A DNA stretch of 64,000 nt from Campylobacteraceae bacterium (GCA_027056485.1 JALUKQ010000031.1:1-64000); one strand, 5' to 3'; numbered from the stretch's first letter, positions 9,451 to 18,090 are shown. Notes: generated by a model from the letters alone, not told the origin. Made by a program: numbers and translations.

Positions 9451-11036
9451 TGAAAAAATATGAATTAAAAGAGAAAATTAAAAAATTAGAAAAATATATA
9501 GAGTTACTAGAGGAGAAAAACTGTAAACTTCAACAGGATAAGTTGACACTATACCATTTACTTCATAGTGTTAATAAAGAGCTTGATGAGGCTTTGGTAG
9601 ATAAACAGACTTTTATTGCAATGATGAGTCATGAGTTACGAACTCCTTTAAATCCTATTTTAGGTAACTGTGCCATGCTTTTAAAAACTGATTTAACAGA
9701 GCAACAGAAAAAATATTTAGGACAACTAAATGAAAGTGCAGAGTTCTTAAAAGCATTGATATCTGATTTATTGGATGTCTCAAAATTAAAAAAAAGAAAA
9801 GTAAAACTAAATATACAAGAGTTAAATTTAGATAAGCTTCTTCTCTACTGTGCTGAATTGGTAGAGTCTAAAATAGCTAAAGATGTTGAGTTTGTAGTAG
9901 ATATTCCAAATCTTCCATATTATGTGTTAGCTGATAAAAAGCATCTGCAGCAGATATTTGGGAATATTTTAACTAATGCTGCAAAATTTACAAAAAAAGG
10001 AAAAATTATTTTCTCTCTTTCTAAGATTAAAGAGATAGATAATAAATTAAAAATTATTGTAGATATAGAAGATACTGGACCTGGAATCCCTAAGGATATA
10101 AAGGAGACAGTTTTTGAGCCATTTTCTTCTACAGATTTAGAACAAGGTACAGGTCTTGGTCTTTATATCTCACATGAGTTAGCAACACTTATGGATGGTA
10201 ATATAACTGTCCAGTCAGAAGAGGGAAAAGGGAGTAAGTTTAGCGTTACATTTTATTGTGAAAAGTCTGTAGATAAATCTAAAGATTTAATAGTTGATAA
10301 GTTAACCATTGAAGATAAGAGAGATTACTCTCATTTAAAAGTTTTAATTGTTGAAGATATTGATTTAAATAGAGCATTTCAAACAGAGTTGTTTAAAGTC
10401 TTTTTTTCTGTTACTGTAGATGTAGCAGAAAATGGTAGAATAGCTGTTGAAAAAGTTAGAGATAATAGTTATGATATTGTTTTCATGGATATTAGAATGC
10501 CTGTTCTGAATGGTATAGAAGCTGCTAAAGAGATTCGTACTTTTGATAAAGATGTTCATATTGTATGTATGTCAGCTAATGTCTATAGGGAAGATATGGA
10601 TGCAGCCCAACTGGCTGGAATGAATGATTTTATAGAGAAACCTTTTGAACATAGAGATATAGGAGCAAGACTTGCACAGGTGAGTTCTGTTATTACTAAA
10701 GCATCATTTGAAAGTAAGAGTAATCTACTCCATCAGTTGGCAATGAAGCATTTTGAGGATTATTTTGATGAAGAAACCAGTTTTAGGCTGATTAATATTG
10801 CAGCTAAAGATTTGAAAAAGAGTATTCTTGTTATAGAAGAGAATATTTATAAGCAAAATTTGAAGGTTTTAAAAGATACTTTTCATGCAATAAAAGGAAT
10901 TTTTTCTAATCTTGGTTTGATAGTATTGGCAAAACAAGCAGATGAATTACAACAGTTTGCTAAAGAGGAAGACATCTATAATATAGAAGAGAGGGTTGAA
11001 GACTTTTTATTGGATGCTAAAGAGTTTTTTGAGTAG
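9450..11036 (+). CDS. soluble hybrid histidine kinase with receiver and Hpt domains
   Basis: A 528-residue protein starting at ATG 9450; an alternative GTG lies at 9447. Domains in order: an N-terminal coiled coil (about 1-50, no membrane segment and no recognisable sensor domain); HisKA with His61 in SHELRTPLNP; HATPase_c with N box NILTNAAKF (Asn176), G1 EDTGPGIP and G2 GTGLGLYI; a receiver with Asp347 in IVFMDIRMPVLNG and Lys in EKPF; and a C-terminal Hpt with probable His479 in FHAIKGIFSNLG. The polypeptide therefore holds a full His-Asp-His relay. The final Asp could be Asp60 of the CheY-like protein in the same operon. The lack of any sensor module makes the neighbouring FIST protein the obvious input partner. 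Both statements are inference from context. Confidence 0.93.
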   Translation: MKKYELKEKIKKLEKYIELLEEKNCKLQQDKLTLYHLLHSVNKELDEALVDKQTFIAMMSHELRTPLNPILGNCAMLLKTDLTEQQKKYLGQLNESAEFLKALISDLLDVSKLKKRKVKLNIQELNLDKLLLYCAELVESKIAKDVEFVVDIPNLPYYVLADKKHLQQIFGNILTNAAKFTKKGKIIFSLSKIKEIDNKLKIIVDIEDTGPGIPKDIKETVFEPFSSTDLEQGTGLGLYISHELATLMDGNITVQSEEGKGSKFSVTFYCEKSVDKSKDLIVDKLTIEDKRDYSHLKVLIVEDIDLNRAFQTELFKVFFSVTVDVAENGRIAVEKVRDNSYDIVFMDIRMPVLNGIEAAKEIRTFDKDVHIVCMSANVYREDMDAAQLAGMNDFIEKPFEHRDIGARLAQVSSVITKASFESKSNLLHQLAMKHFEDYFDEETSFRLINIAAKDLKKSILVIEENIYKQNLKVLKDTFHAIKGIFSNLGLIVLAKQADELQQFAKEEDIYNIEERVEDFLLDAKEFFE

Positions 11037-11075
11037 AGAATAGATTTAGATATTGTCTATTCTCTGTTGATTTTT
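11035..11075 (+). terminator. terminator after the FIST/kinase operon
   Basis: AGAGAATAG (11035-11043) pairs with CTATTCTCT (11057-11065) and is followed by GTTGATTTTT. The stem begins within the kinase stop codon. It also separates the operon from the convergent DJ-1 gene. Confidence 0.65.
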
Positions 11076-11640
11076 ATTTACAAAAATCTAAAAGCATTCC
11101 CTCTTTAACAGCTAGAAAAGTCTCTTCTCCAGAAAATCTTTTTACAATCTCTAGTCCAAAACAAAGAGCAGTTCCTGGCCCTCGTGAGGTCATTATGTTA
11201 CCATCAATGACTACAGCTTGGTCATCTCTGTAACCTTGTTTATCTATCTCATCTTCTGCACCAGGATAGCAGGTGTAGTCATCTCCTAAAACACCAGCTT
11301 TGTTCAGGGCATAAGGTGCTGCACAGATGGCTCCGATGATTTTCTCTTTAGCTTTAAACTCTTTAAGAAGAGTTTGTACTGTCTCGTTCTCTGCTAGGGT
11401 ATAGGTATTTTCCCAACCTCCAGGAAGTAAAATCATGTCGAAATCTTCTGATACAACATTTTTTATGTTGGTATCAGCTTGTAGAGTAATGCCATTGGCT
11501 CCTAAGACTAAATTGTCATCTTTATGTGGGTCAACAGATGCTACTCTAACACCAATGCCACCACGTCTAAGTACATCTATGAGCGAAACAGCTTCAACCT
11601 CTTCAAATCCTTGTGCTAGTGGAAGTAATACTAATGCCAT
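11074..11640 (-). CDS. DJ-1/PfpI (YajL-like) family protein
   Basis: A 188-residue cytosolic protein of the DJ-1/ThiJ/PfpI superfamily. I start it at ATG 11640 (MALVLLPLAQGFEEVEA), which has AAGGAAA eight bases upstream; more upstream in-frame codons give an atypical Lys/Tyr-rich leader. The family Glu is in GFEEVEA (about residue 14). The nucleophile cysteine lies in the elbow IGAICAAPYAL near residue 105. SRGPGTALCFGLEIVKRF near the C-terminus closely resembles YajL and human DJ-1. Known roles in this family include protection from oxidative or carbonyl stress and chaperone-like functions; which applies here is not known. It is monocistronic and divergent from the AGCS symporter gene, with about 95 bases between their starts. 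Confidence 0.9.
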   Translation of the reverse strand: MALVLLPLAQGFEEVEAVSLIDVLRRGGIGVRVASVDPHKDDNLVLGANGITLQADTNIKNVVSEDFDMILLPGGWENTYTLAENETVQTLLKEFKAKEKIIGAICAAPYALNKAGVLGDDYTCYPGAEDEIDKQGYRDDQAVVIDGNIMTSRGPGTALCFGLEIVKRFSGEETFLAVKEGMLLDFCK

Positions 11641-11735
11641 AATCATTTCCTTTTTTATTTTTATATATTTGTGTGGATTATAGCAAAACTTAGATTGTTT
11701 TCTATACAATTAGAGTATTAATAATAGGAGTTAAA

Positions 11736-13187
11736 ATGAATGAAATAATTCAAGGGATTAATACGTTTTTTGAGAATATACTTTTTTTTGATATTTTCTT
11801 TGGAGCCATAAAGGGTAGTAGTTTTCCTTTTGTTGTAGCATGGTTAATAGCTGGTGGGGTTTTCCTTACTTTTAAGATGGGCTTTGTAAACCTAAGAATG
11901 TTAAGACACTCTTTTAATATTGTTCGAGGAAAATACCATACAAAAGATGATAAAGGTATTATTAGTCCTTTCCAATCGTTAGCAACAGCACTCTCTGCAA
12001 CGGTTGGGATTGGTAATATTGCAGCAGTATCTATTGCCATCTCTTTGGGTGGAGCAGGGGCTGCATTTTGGATGATAATGGCTGGTTTTTTAGGGATGAC
12101 TTTAAAGTTTACTGAAGTCACCCTCTCTGTAAAGTACAGAGAGTTTTTACCTGATGGTACTATTATGGGTGGAGGTATGGAGTATCTCTCTCGTGGACTA
12201 GCAGATAAAGGTATGGTAAAAACAGGTAAAAGCATGGCAATGATTTTTGCTTTCTTTATGATACTTGGGGCCATAGGAGCAGGTAATACTTTTCAAGTCT
12301 CTCAATCTTTAACCATCATGCAAGGGCAGATTTCTTTTTTCAATGACTATCCATGGGTATTTGGTCTGATTTTAGCAACAGTTACTGGTTTAGTAATTAT
12401 TGGTGGTATTAAGCGTATTGCTCATGTTGCAGAGGCGATTGTTCCTTTTATGGTTATTTTTTATCTAGGTATGGTATTTTGGGTTTTAGGAACATACTTT
12501 ACAGCTATTCCAGATGCTTTTGCACTTATATTTAGAGAAGCATTTACCCCAACAGCTGTTGCTGGTGGTATATTTGGTGCTATGGTACAAGGTTTTCAAA
12601 GAGCTGTTTTTTCTAATGAAGCAGGATTAGGTTCAGCAGGTATTGCACATGCTCCTGCACGTGTTAAATACCCTATACGTCAGGGGTTGGTTTCACTTTA
12701 TGAACCATTTATCGACACAGTTGTGGTTTGTACTATGACAGCTTTGGTTGTGATATTAACAGGTACTTATCTTGGTGGAACAGAAGCTCTTGATGCTGCT
12801 ATTGCTGCAAAGCAGGGTGCTGTTATAACTTCTACAGCTTTTGGTACTGTGGTTTCATGGTTTCCAACTGTTCTTGGTTTTGCTATTTTTATGTTCGCAT
12901 TTTCTACTATGATTTCATGGTCATATTATGGTGAAAGAGCCTGGGTTTACCTTTTTGGTCTTAAGTCATCTATTATATTTAAACTTATATTTTTAGCTTT
13001 TATTGTTATTGCCACAGTGGTAGATACAGGGCTTATGGTTGATTTTTCATCAATCCTATTTTTAGCATTGGCAGTTCCAAATATATTTGGACTTATGATT
13101 ATGTCAGGTAATGTTCGTAGAATGTTAACCGAGTATTTGGCAAAGTTAAAATCTGGTGAATTAGACGCAGAGGCTATACGAGATTAG
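11736..13187 (+). CDS. sodium:alanine/glycine symporter, AGCS family
   Basis: A 483-residue polytopic inner-membrane transporter of the alanine or glycine:cation symporter family (AgcS/AlsT/DagA). AGGAG precedes the ATG. Hydrophobic segments run from about residue 15 to 460. Family hallmarks are ALSATVGIGNIAAVSIAISLGG near residue 85 (unwound TM1 region that binds Na+ and substrate), GGGMEYLSRGL near 145, and AVFSNEAGLGSAGIAHAPA near 290. It imports a small neutral amino acid with Na+; the precise substrate cannot be read from sequence. It appears to be a single-gene transcript, ending just before the REP-like palindrome at 13.2 kb. Confidence 0.95.
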   Translation: MNEIIQGINTFFENILFFDIFFGAIKGSSFPFVVAWLIAGGVFLTFKMGFVNLRMLRHSFNIVRGKYHTKDDKGIISPFQSLATALSATVGIGNIAAVSIAISLGGAGAAFWMIMAGFLGMTLKFTEVTLSVKYREFLPDGTIMGGGMEYLSRGLADKGMVKTGKSMAMIFAFFMILGAIGAGNTFQVSQSLTIMQGQISFFNDYPWVFGLILATVTGLVIIGGIKRIAHVAEAIVPFMVIFYLGMVFWVLGTYFTAIPDAFALIFREAFTPTAVAGGIFGAMVQGFQRAVFSNEAGLGSAGIAHAPARVKYPIRQGLVSLYEPFIDTVVVCTMTALVVILTGTYLGGTEALDAAIAAKQGAVITSTAFGTVVSWFPTVLGFAIFMFAFSTMISWSYYGERAWVYLFGLKSSIIFKLIFLAFIVIATVVDTGLMVDFSSILFLALAVPNIFGLMIMSGNVRRMLTEYLAKLKSGELDAEAIRD

Positions 13188-13194
13188 CATATGT

Positions 13195-13220
13195 AGGGGT
13201 AGACCAATGTGTCTACCCTT
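13195..13220. repeat. REP-like palindrome
   Basis: AGGGGTAGAC (13195-13204) pairs with GTCTACCCTT (13211-13220) around CAATGT, giving a ten-pair stem with one G-T pair. It lies between convergent genes and has no T-run on either side in the orientation expected of a terminator. The pattern GTAGGGG...loop TGTGT...CCCC resembles REP sequences that I recall from many bacterial genomes with RAYT transposases. Confidence 0.5.
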
Positions 13221-13226
13221 AAAAAA

Positions 13227-13943
13227 TTATGGATTTCCACGAAGTAAACGCTTATAGGCATCAACTAACGATGTATATGGAGGAACATAAACTTTAGTAG
13301 ATTTACCATCTATTTTTATGGTCTCTTTCATATCAAAATGTAAATGAATAGATGTTTTAGTACTTCCCATGTTGTTTGATACTAAACCGAGTTTATCTCC
13401 TCTACTTACTTTTGCACCTCTTTTGACTAGTACACTAGGTGAATCTAAATGTAGGTAACGATAAGTCCTTCCTGACTTCCCTCTAAGTTTTACAGTATAT
13501 TTACCTATATAGGTGATGGTTCCATCTTCAACTGCAACAGCATAGTACTTCTTTTTTTCACAAGTTGCTGTACGTATGTCAACACCTTGGTGTCCTTTCC
13601 CTCCTGGACATAAAGGCATACCCCATCTTCGTTTTTCACAGTAGTTGTCATGCCATGGGTATTGATAATTTTTTTCATCACATAGGCTACCTTTGGCTCC
13701 ATATAGACCTCCTATCCCGTAAACTTGAGAGTTTAAGTATGCTGGTGCAGACTCTATAGGAAAACGAATACCTGGGGCATAAATATAGTTGTCTCCATTG
13801 CGACCCTGCCCACTTTTTGTAGGGGTTAATTTTCCAACAGGAGAGAAGGTAAACTTTTTCTCTTCATCAGTCATTGGGGTAGGACTCTTTTGTTGACAAG
13901 CTGTTGCAAGTAGAAGCATTGGGATAATTAGTAATTTTTTCAT
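13227..13943 (-). CDS. M23 family peptidase lipoprotein
   Basis: A 238-residue envelope lipoprotein with lipobox LLATAC (Cys16). The C-terminal half is a LytM/M23 metallopeptidase domain. Zinc ligands visible are His118 and Asp122 in GHQGVDIR and His202 in IHLHFDM, with the auxiliary His165 in YRYLHLD. All active-site residues are therefore retained, so it is likely an active peptidoglycan endopeptidase rather than an EnvC-type activator. Between lipobox and catalytic domain is a segment with several Cys and Trp residues (CDEKN, WHDNYCEKRRWGMPLC), probably disulfide-bonded. Its ATG overlaps the stop of the upstream 169-residue gene (ATGA), which indicates co-translation with that protein. Substrate is inferred from family. 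Confidence 0.88.
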   Translation of the reverse strand: MKKLLIIPMLLLATACQQKSPTPMTDEEKKFTFSPVGKLTPTKSGQGRNGDNYIYAPGIRFPIESAPAYLNSQVYGIGGLYGAKGSLCDEKNYQYPWHDNYCEKRRWGMPLCPGGKGHQGVDIRTATCEKKKYYAVAVEDGTITYIGKYTVKLRGKSGRTYRYLHLDSPSVLVKRGAKVSRGDKLGLVSNNMGSTKTSIHLHFDMKETIKIDGKSTKVYVPPYTSLVDAYKRLLRGNP

Positions 13944-14449
13944 GGTCTTCCTCCTACCATAATAAGTCGGTTATAGAGATCTTTAATAAGCTTTGTATCA
14001 GTACATCTTTCATCTGTTTGAGGTTTGTCACACTCAATTGCCATAGAGTAGTTTACACCATGTCTGTTAAATTCAGCAGTCATGATTCCCTCTTCTTGTT
14101 CAAAAGTTACAGGAGGAGTAGCTTTTAATATAGCTTTAAATTCTTGCTTATTTGAAACACTCTCTTGGTAAGTTCTATCACCTGAAATCATGACTGTTGC
14201 ATCTTTAAATAAAAATGATATGGTATAGAAATTTTTATCTGCTACAACAATCATGTTTTTATCATATGCATAAGAATTTGGAATGTAAACAGGCAGTTTT
14301 ACATCTTTAATTCCTTCTGTTAGAACCTCAGGATAAGGGGTAGAGGGTTTTTGATGTTTAAGATTTGGTTTTGGCCATTTAATATCTAAAATACCACTAT
14401 CTGCATTAAGTAATGAAAATAAAAAAGGTATAATTAATAATCTACGCAT
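13940..14449 (-). CDS. exported protein of unknown function, coupled to M23 peptidase
   Basis: A 169-residue protein with a short Sec-type signal (MRRLLIIPFLFSLLNADS, cleavage probably near residue 16-18). AAGGAG precedes the ATG. The mature part begins with a Pro-rich linker (KWPKPNLKHQKPSTPYPE) followed by an alternating beta-like domain. Two cysteines near the C-terminus (IECDKPQTDERCTDT) could form a disulfide. I recognise no domain. The four-base ATGA overlap with the M23 lipoprotein gene makes it the first gene of a two-gene operon. A role as periplasmic partner or regulator of the peptidase is a reasonable guess only. Confidence 0.7.
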   Translation of the reverse strand: MRRLLIIPFLFSLLNADSGILDIKWPKPNLKHQKPSTPYPEVLTEGIKDVKLPVYIPNSYAYDKNMIVVADKNFYTISFLFKDATVMISGDRTYQESVSNKQEFKAILKATPPVTFEQEEGIMTAEFNRHGVNYSMAIECDKPQTDERCTDTKLIKDLYNRLIMVGGRP

Positions 14450-14630
14450 GGTGACTCCTTGTTTAAGTTTATTCTATTATACATTGCTAAGGCTGTGATA
14501 GTATTTAGGATAGAGTTTTAAAATAAGTAATATATCGGTTAAGGTTAAATGCTTTCAAATAAGAAATGTTATATTATTCAAATGGAATAAAAATATATCA
14601 TATTTTTATCTATTTCTATCAGGGGATCTT

Positions 14631-16088
14631 GTGTTATTTAACAGTTACGAATTCATATTTATATTTTTACCAATTACATTTTTAATATACTTTTATTTAA
14701 ATTATAAGAAATTTACTACTTTAAATAAATATTTTTTACTATTTTCTAGTCTTTTTTTCTATAGTTGGTGGAATATAGCTTATCTTCCTATTATGCTCTC
14801 TTCTATACTTTTTAATTATACAATGGGGACAATACTAAGTAGTGAAAAGAAATTTATTTTTAGTAGAAAAACTATATTAATATTTTCTATTTTTATGAAT
14901 ATAGCACTATTAGGGTACTTTAAATATAGTGATTTCTTTTTAGAAAATATTAATCTTGCATTTAATACACATATAGACCTATTGCATCTGGCATTGCCTT
15001 TGGCTATATCATTTTTTACTTTCCAACAAATAGCTTATTTGGTTAGTTCATATCGACAAGAAACTAAGGGATATAAGTTTATAGACTATAGTATATTTGT
15101 TACGTTTTTCCCTCAGCTTATTGCTGGACCGATTGTTCACCATAAAGAGATGCTTCCTCAGTTTGAGCAAAGTCAAAATAGACGACTTAATTATAATAAT
15201 ATAGCATTGGGACTATTTATTTTTTCTATTGGTTTGTTTAAAAAAGTCATTATTGCAGATACGTTTGCTGTATGGGCAACGAAAGGTTTTGATACAGCTG
15301 AGTATTTAAATTTTATAGAGGCTTGGGTTACGAGTCTCTCTTATACTTTTCAACTTTATTTTGACTTTTCGGGTTATACTGATATGGCAATTGGATTGGC
15401 ATTATTATTTAACATAAGGTTACCTATTAACTTTAACAGTCCTTATAAAGCTTTAGATATCCAAGATTTTTGGCGAAGATGGCATATTACATTAAGTCGA
15501 TTTTTACGAGACCATATATACATACCTTTGGGTGGTAATAGGCATGGGAGTGTAAGGCTTTATACCAACCTTATGATTACTTTTATATTGGGTGGGATTT
15601 GGCATGGAGCAGGTTGGACTTTCGTACTGTGGGGGTTTATGCATGGTGCAGCTTTGGTTATTCATCGTATTTGGAAAGAGATGGGACTTAGTCTTCCTAC
15701 TTTTTTAGCATGGTTTGTTACCTTTAACTTTATTAATATCTCTTGGGTTTTCTTTCGAGCAAATGAGTGGAGTGATGCCATAAAAGTACTCTCAGGTATG
15801 GTTGGACTGAGTGGCGTTGTCCTTCCTAATTTTTTAGCTAAAAAGTTGGGTTTTCTTGAGTCATATGGAGTTACTTTTCATGATTGGCTTAACAGTTTGG
15901 GTGGTGATATGATGATGTTCCCATGGATAGTTGCTGGATTTATAATTGTACTATTTTTTAAGAATAGTAATGAACGTTTACGAAATTTTAAGTTAAATTA
16001 CTTTTCACTTTTTTGGGCTGGTATCGCCTTTGTGCTTAGTATATTATCACTTAATAAAGTATCAGAATTTTTATATTTTAATTTTTAA
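14631..16088 (+). CDS. MBOAT family O-acyltransferase (AlgI/DltB-like)
   Basis: A 485-residue polytopic membrane protein that starts with GTG at 14631 after AGGGGA; MLFNSYEFIFIFLPIT is the usual N-terminus of the AlgI-like MBOAT group. Further hallmarks are FPQLIAGPIVHH near residue 165, the cytoplasmic-loop signature QDFWRRWHITLSRFLRDHIYIPLGG near 280, and the active-site stretch GGIWHGAGWTFVLWGFMHG near 320 with its invariant His. Proteins of this group move acyl (usually acetyl) groups across the membrane for transfer to an exported polysaccharide or wall polymer. The downstream gene begins ten bases later and encodes a SGNH-like partner, the standard pairing. No polysaccharide synthase is in the window, so the acceptor is unknown; peptidoglycan O-acetylation is one possibility. 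Confidence 0.93.
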   Translation: MLFNSYEFIFIFLPITFLIYFYLNYKKFTTLNKYFLLFSSLFFYSWWNIAYLPIMLSSILFNYTMGTILSSEKKFIFSRKTILIFSIFMNIALLGYFKYSDFFLENINLAFNTHIDLLHLALPLAISFFTFQQIAYLVSSYRQETKGYKFIDYSIFVTFFPQLIAGPIVHHKEMLPQFEQSQNRRLNYNNIALGLFIFSIGLFKKVIIADTFAVWATKGFDTAEYLNFIEAWVTSLSYTFQLYFDFSGYTDMAIGLALLFNIRLPINFNSPYKALDIQDFWRRWHITLSRFLRDHIYIPLGGNRHGSVRLYTNLMITFILGGIWHGAGWTFVLWGFMHGAALVIHRIWKEMGLSLPTFLAWFVTFNFINISWVFFRANEWSDAIKVLSGMVGLSGVVLPNFLAKKLGFLESYGVTFHDWLNSLGGDMMMFPWIVAGFIIVLFFKNSNERLRNFKLNYFSLFWAGIAFVLSILSLNKVSEFLYFNF

Positions 16089-16098
16089 AGGGATAGTA

Positions 16099-17217
16099 AT
16101 GCTAAATGAAAAAAAATGGGTTAAACTTTGGATAACTTTTATTATACTAATACCTATCATAGCTCTATTCAATTATATTATTGACCCTTATAGCTTGAAC
16201 AATAAAATAGATCTTAATCATATTAATCATTTTAAAAAGTCTAATACAGGATTTACTTATAGGTTTAAAACTAATATATTGATAGATAAAGAGTTTGATA
16301 CACTTATGCTTGGAACATCGAGAATAGGAGTTATGGATCCTAATATTGTAAGCAGTTATACAAAAGGTAATACTTTTAATTTAGATTCACCAGCGTCAAT
16401 AACAGAGATGCAATATAAACTATTTGAGTATGCTTTAAAGTATAATAAGATTAAAAATTTGGTTTATGGTATAGACTTTATGGCATTTAATGGAAGTCGA
16501 ACTCTGGATAAATCTTTTACTCAATTTAATCAGTTGAATAGTGAAATTACAAATAAAAAACTAATAGATAATTATGATATGTATTTTAGCCTAGATACTA
16601 CAAAGTCTAGTTTTTTTGTTTTATATAGAAATTTAATGAATAAAAAAATTATTGTTGACAGATACTTAAAAACAAATGGAATGAGAGTCTTTTATCCTCG
16701 TATAGATGAGCTTAAAAAAGGTAAATTTAGTTACAAAGATAGTATTAGAATTTCATTTCGTGAATATTATAATAAAAAAATTGGAATTTATAAGGATTAT
16801 AAATTTTCAACAGAGTATTTAAAATATTTTAAAAAAATCATAGAGGAGTGTCGAGCAAAAAAGATTAAGGTCTTGGTATATATTCCACCAATGTATGCCA
16901 AGCATTTTGACTCTATAAATTCAGCAGGTTATTTTGACGAGTTTGAAAAATTTAAAAGAGAGTTAGTAAAAATTACTAATTATATTGACTTTACTGGGCA
17001 TAATACAATTACTAATAATATAAATAACTATTGGGATACATCACATCTAAAGGTAGAGTTAACAAAACCATTAATGGCAAGAGTATTTAATGACAGATCT
17101 GTTGATGTTCCCTCTGACTTTGGAATATTGGTAACTAAAGAAAATATAGAGACTCATTTAACAAAGTTGAGGGGTCAGATTGAGGATATCAATCTAACAG
17201 AAATACTTAGTTACTAA
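16099..17217 (+). CDS. SGNH-like acyltransferase partner (AlgJ/AlgX/DltD-type)
   Basis: A 372-residue protein starting at ATG 16099 (MLNEKKWVKLW), with AAAGGGA upstream. One N-terminal membrane anchor spans about residues 9-28 and the rest is periplasmic. A block-I-like motif LMLGTSRIGVMDP near residue 72 provides the candidate nucleophile Ser. A C-terminal WDTSHLK near residue 315 supplies the Asp-x-x-His pair expected of SGNH acyltransferases. It follows the MBOAT gene by ten bases and should work with it, taking the acyl group to the final polymer. I cannot tell whether it belongs closest to AlgJ, AlgX, PatB or DltD. Functional assignment rests on the motifs plus gene context. Confidence 0.75.
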   Translation: MLNEKKWVKLWITFIILIPIIALFNYIIDPYSLNNKIDLNHINHFKKSNTGFTYRFKTNILIDKEFDTLMLGTSRIGVMDPNIVSSYTKGNTFNLDSPASITEMQYKLFEYALKYNKIKNLVYGIDFMAFNGSRTLDKSFTQFNQLNSEITNKKLIDNYDMYFSLDTTKSSFFVLYRNLMNKKIIVDRYLKTNGMRVFYPRIDELKKGKFSYKDSIRISFREYYNKKIGIYKDYKFSTEYLKYFKKIIEECRAKKIKVLVYIPPMYAKHFDSINSAGYFDEFEKFKRELVKITNYIDFTGHNTITNNINNYWDTSHLKVELTKPLMARVFNDRSVDVPSDFGILVTKENIETHLTKLRGQIEDINLTEILSY

Positions 17218-17235
17218 AGATAAAAAAACTATTTT

Positions 17236-18090
17236 CTACCTTGACATTTGCATGTGAGCAGTACCACTACTCGATGAACGATGTTGCTTAGGAGCACTGG
17301 TTCGTTTAGGGGTGCTACTATGTTGTGTTGTTGATGTGTTTCTATGAATTTGCATTCTTGCTCCATTGTTGTAACTTCTTGAACTATTATAGTTTCTAGA
17401 ATTGTTATAACTTCTGTGGTTATAATCTCTGTTGTTGTATTGATTATCGTTATATCTTCTTGTATTATAGTTTGTAATGCTACTTCTACTATGGTTTTGA
17501 TTTCTGTTGTAGTTTCTTCTAGGAACAGTCATTCTAGCATTGTCTCTATATCTACTGGGGTAGTATCTATGGTCATAATAATGTCCATAGACAATATGGT
17601 CAGGTTCTCTATAGCAGTGAACTCGGTTCCAGTCATTTACTATATGGTGTCTATAAGTCCTATGATGATGGTGTCTTGGTATAAAATAACCCCTCCTATA
17701 TCGTCTATCATTATAGGTATATACATTACTATAGGTGAAAAAAATATTATTATAAAAGTAACCAGTATCGTCATAATAACCATAGTAGTATCCATCATCA
17801 TTATAGTATGCTTCATTATCGTAGTCAAAGTCTTGAAAACGTTTGTCATAACGGTGATGGTCAGCTTTAAAAGAGTGTGTCTCTCTTATATTACTAGAAG
17901 TAGGAACAACGGTTTTAGTATAACTTTTAGTGTATGTTTTACTTGGAGTCTCTTTAGCTATAGTCTCTGTTGTAATGGTCTGTTTTTTTATAACTTTGTC
18001 TATAGTACTACTTGTAATAGGTGTACCTAGACTGTTATCAGCCAGTAGTGAAGTGATTAAAACTGAACTAATAAATAAGATTTTTTTCAT
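17236..18090 (-). CDS. secreted Tyr/Asn/Arg/His-rich low-complexity protein
   Basis: A 284-residue protein with a clear signal peptide (MKKILFISSVLITSLLADN, cleavage after about residue 17) and AAGGA before the ATG. Residues 18-70 are Thr/Ser/Lys-rich. Residues 75-130 are rich in Asp and Tyr (YDNEAYYNDDGYYYGYYDD). Residues 130-245 carry many Arg, His, Tyr and Asn with repeated N/R/S-Y dipeptides (RHHHHRTYRHH; RSYNNSRNYN). The tail is Ser/Thr/Lys-rich. There is almost no hydrophobic core. I recognise no family. Composition would suit a metal-binding, cell-surface or phase-separating matrix protein, but that is speculation. It is convergent with the SGNH-like gene and divergent from ruvX. The long open frames on the opposite strand are shadows of its repetitive codons. 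Confidence 0.75.
   Translation of the reverse strand: MKKILFISSVLITSLLADNSLGTPITSSTIDKVIKKQTITTETIAKETPSKTYTKSYTKTVVPTSSNIRETHSFKADHHRYDKRFQDFDYDNEAYYNDDGYYYGYYDDTGYFYNNIFFTYSNVYTYNDRRYRRGYFIPRHHHHRTYRHHIVNDWNRVHCYREPDHIVYGHYYDHRYYPSRYRDNARMTVPRRNYNRNQNHSRSSITNYNTRRYNDNQYNNRDYNHRSYNNSRNYNSSRSYNNGARMQIHRNTSTTQHSSTPKRTSAPKQHRSSSSGTAHMQMSR

Noticed and set aside
11750..12274. 174-codon minus-strand open frame inside the AGCS gene
   Set aside because: The plus frame encodes a full conserved transporter. The minus frame has no ribosome binding site and no recognisable protein.
17416..18030. Long open frame on the plus strand opposite the Tyr-rich protein
   Set aside because: It is a shadow of repetitive codons in the minus-strand gene; its translation is Val/Ile/Ser-rich with no start site or homology, while the minus frame has a signal peptide and a good ribosome binding site.
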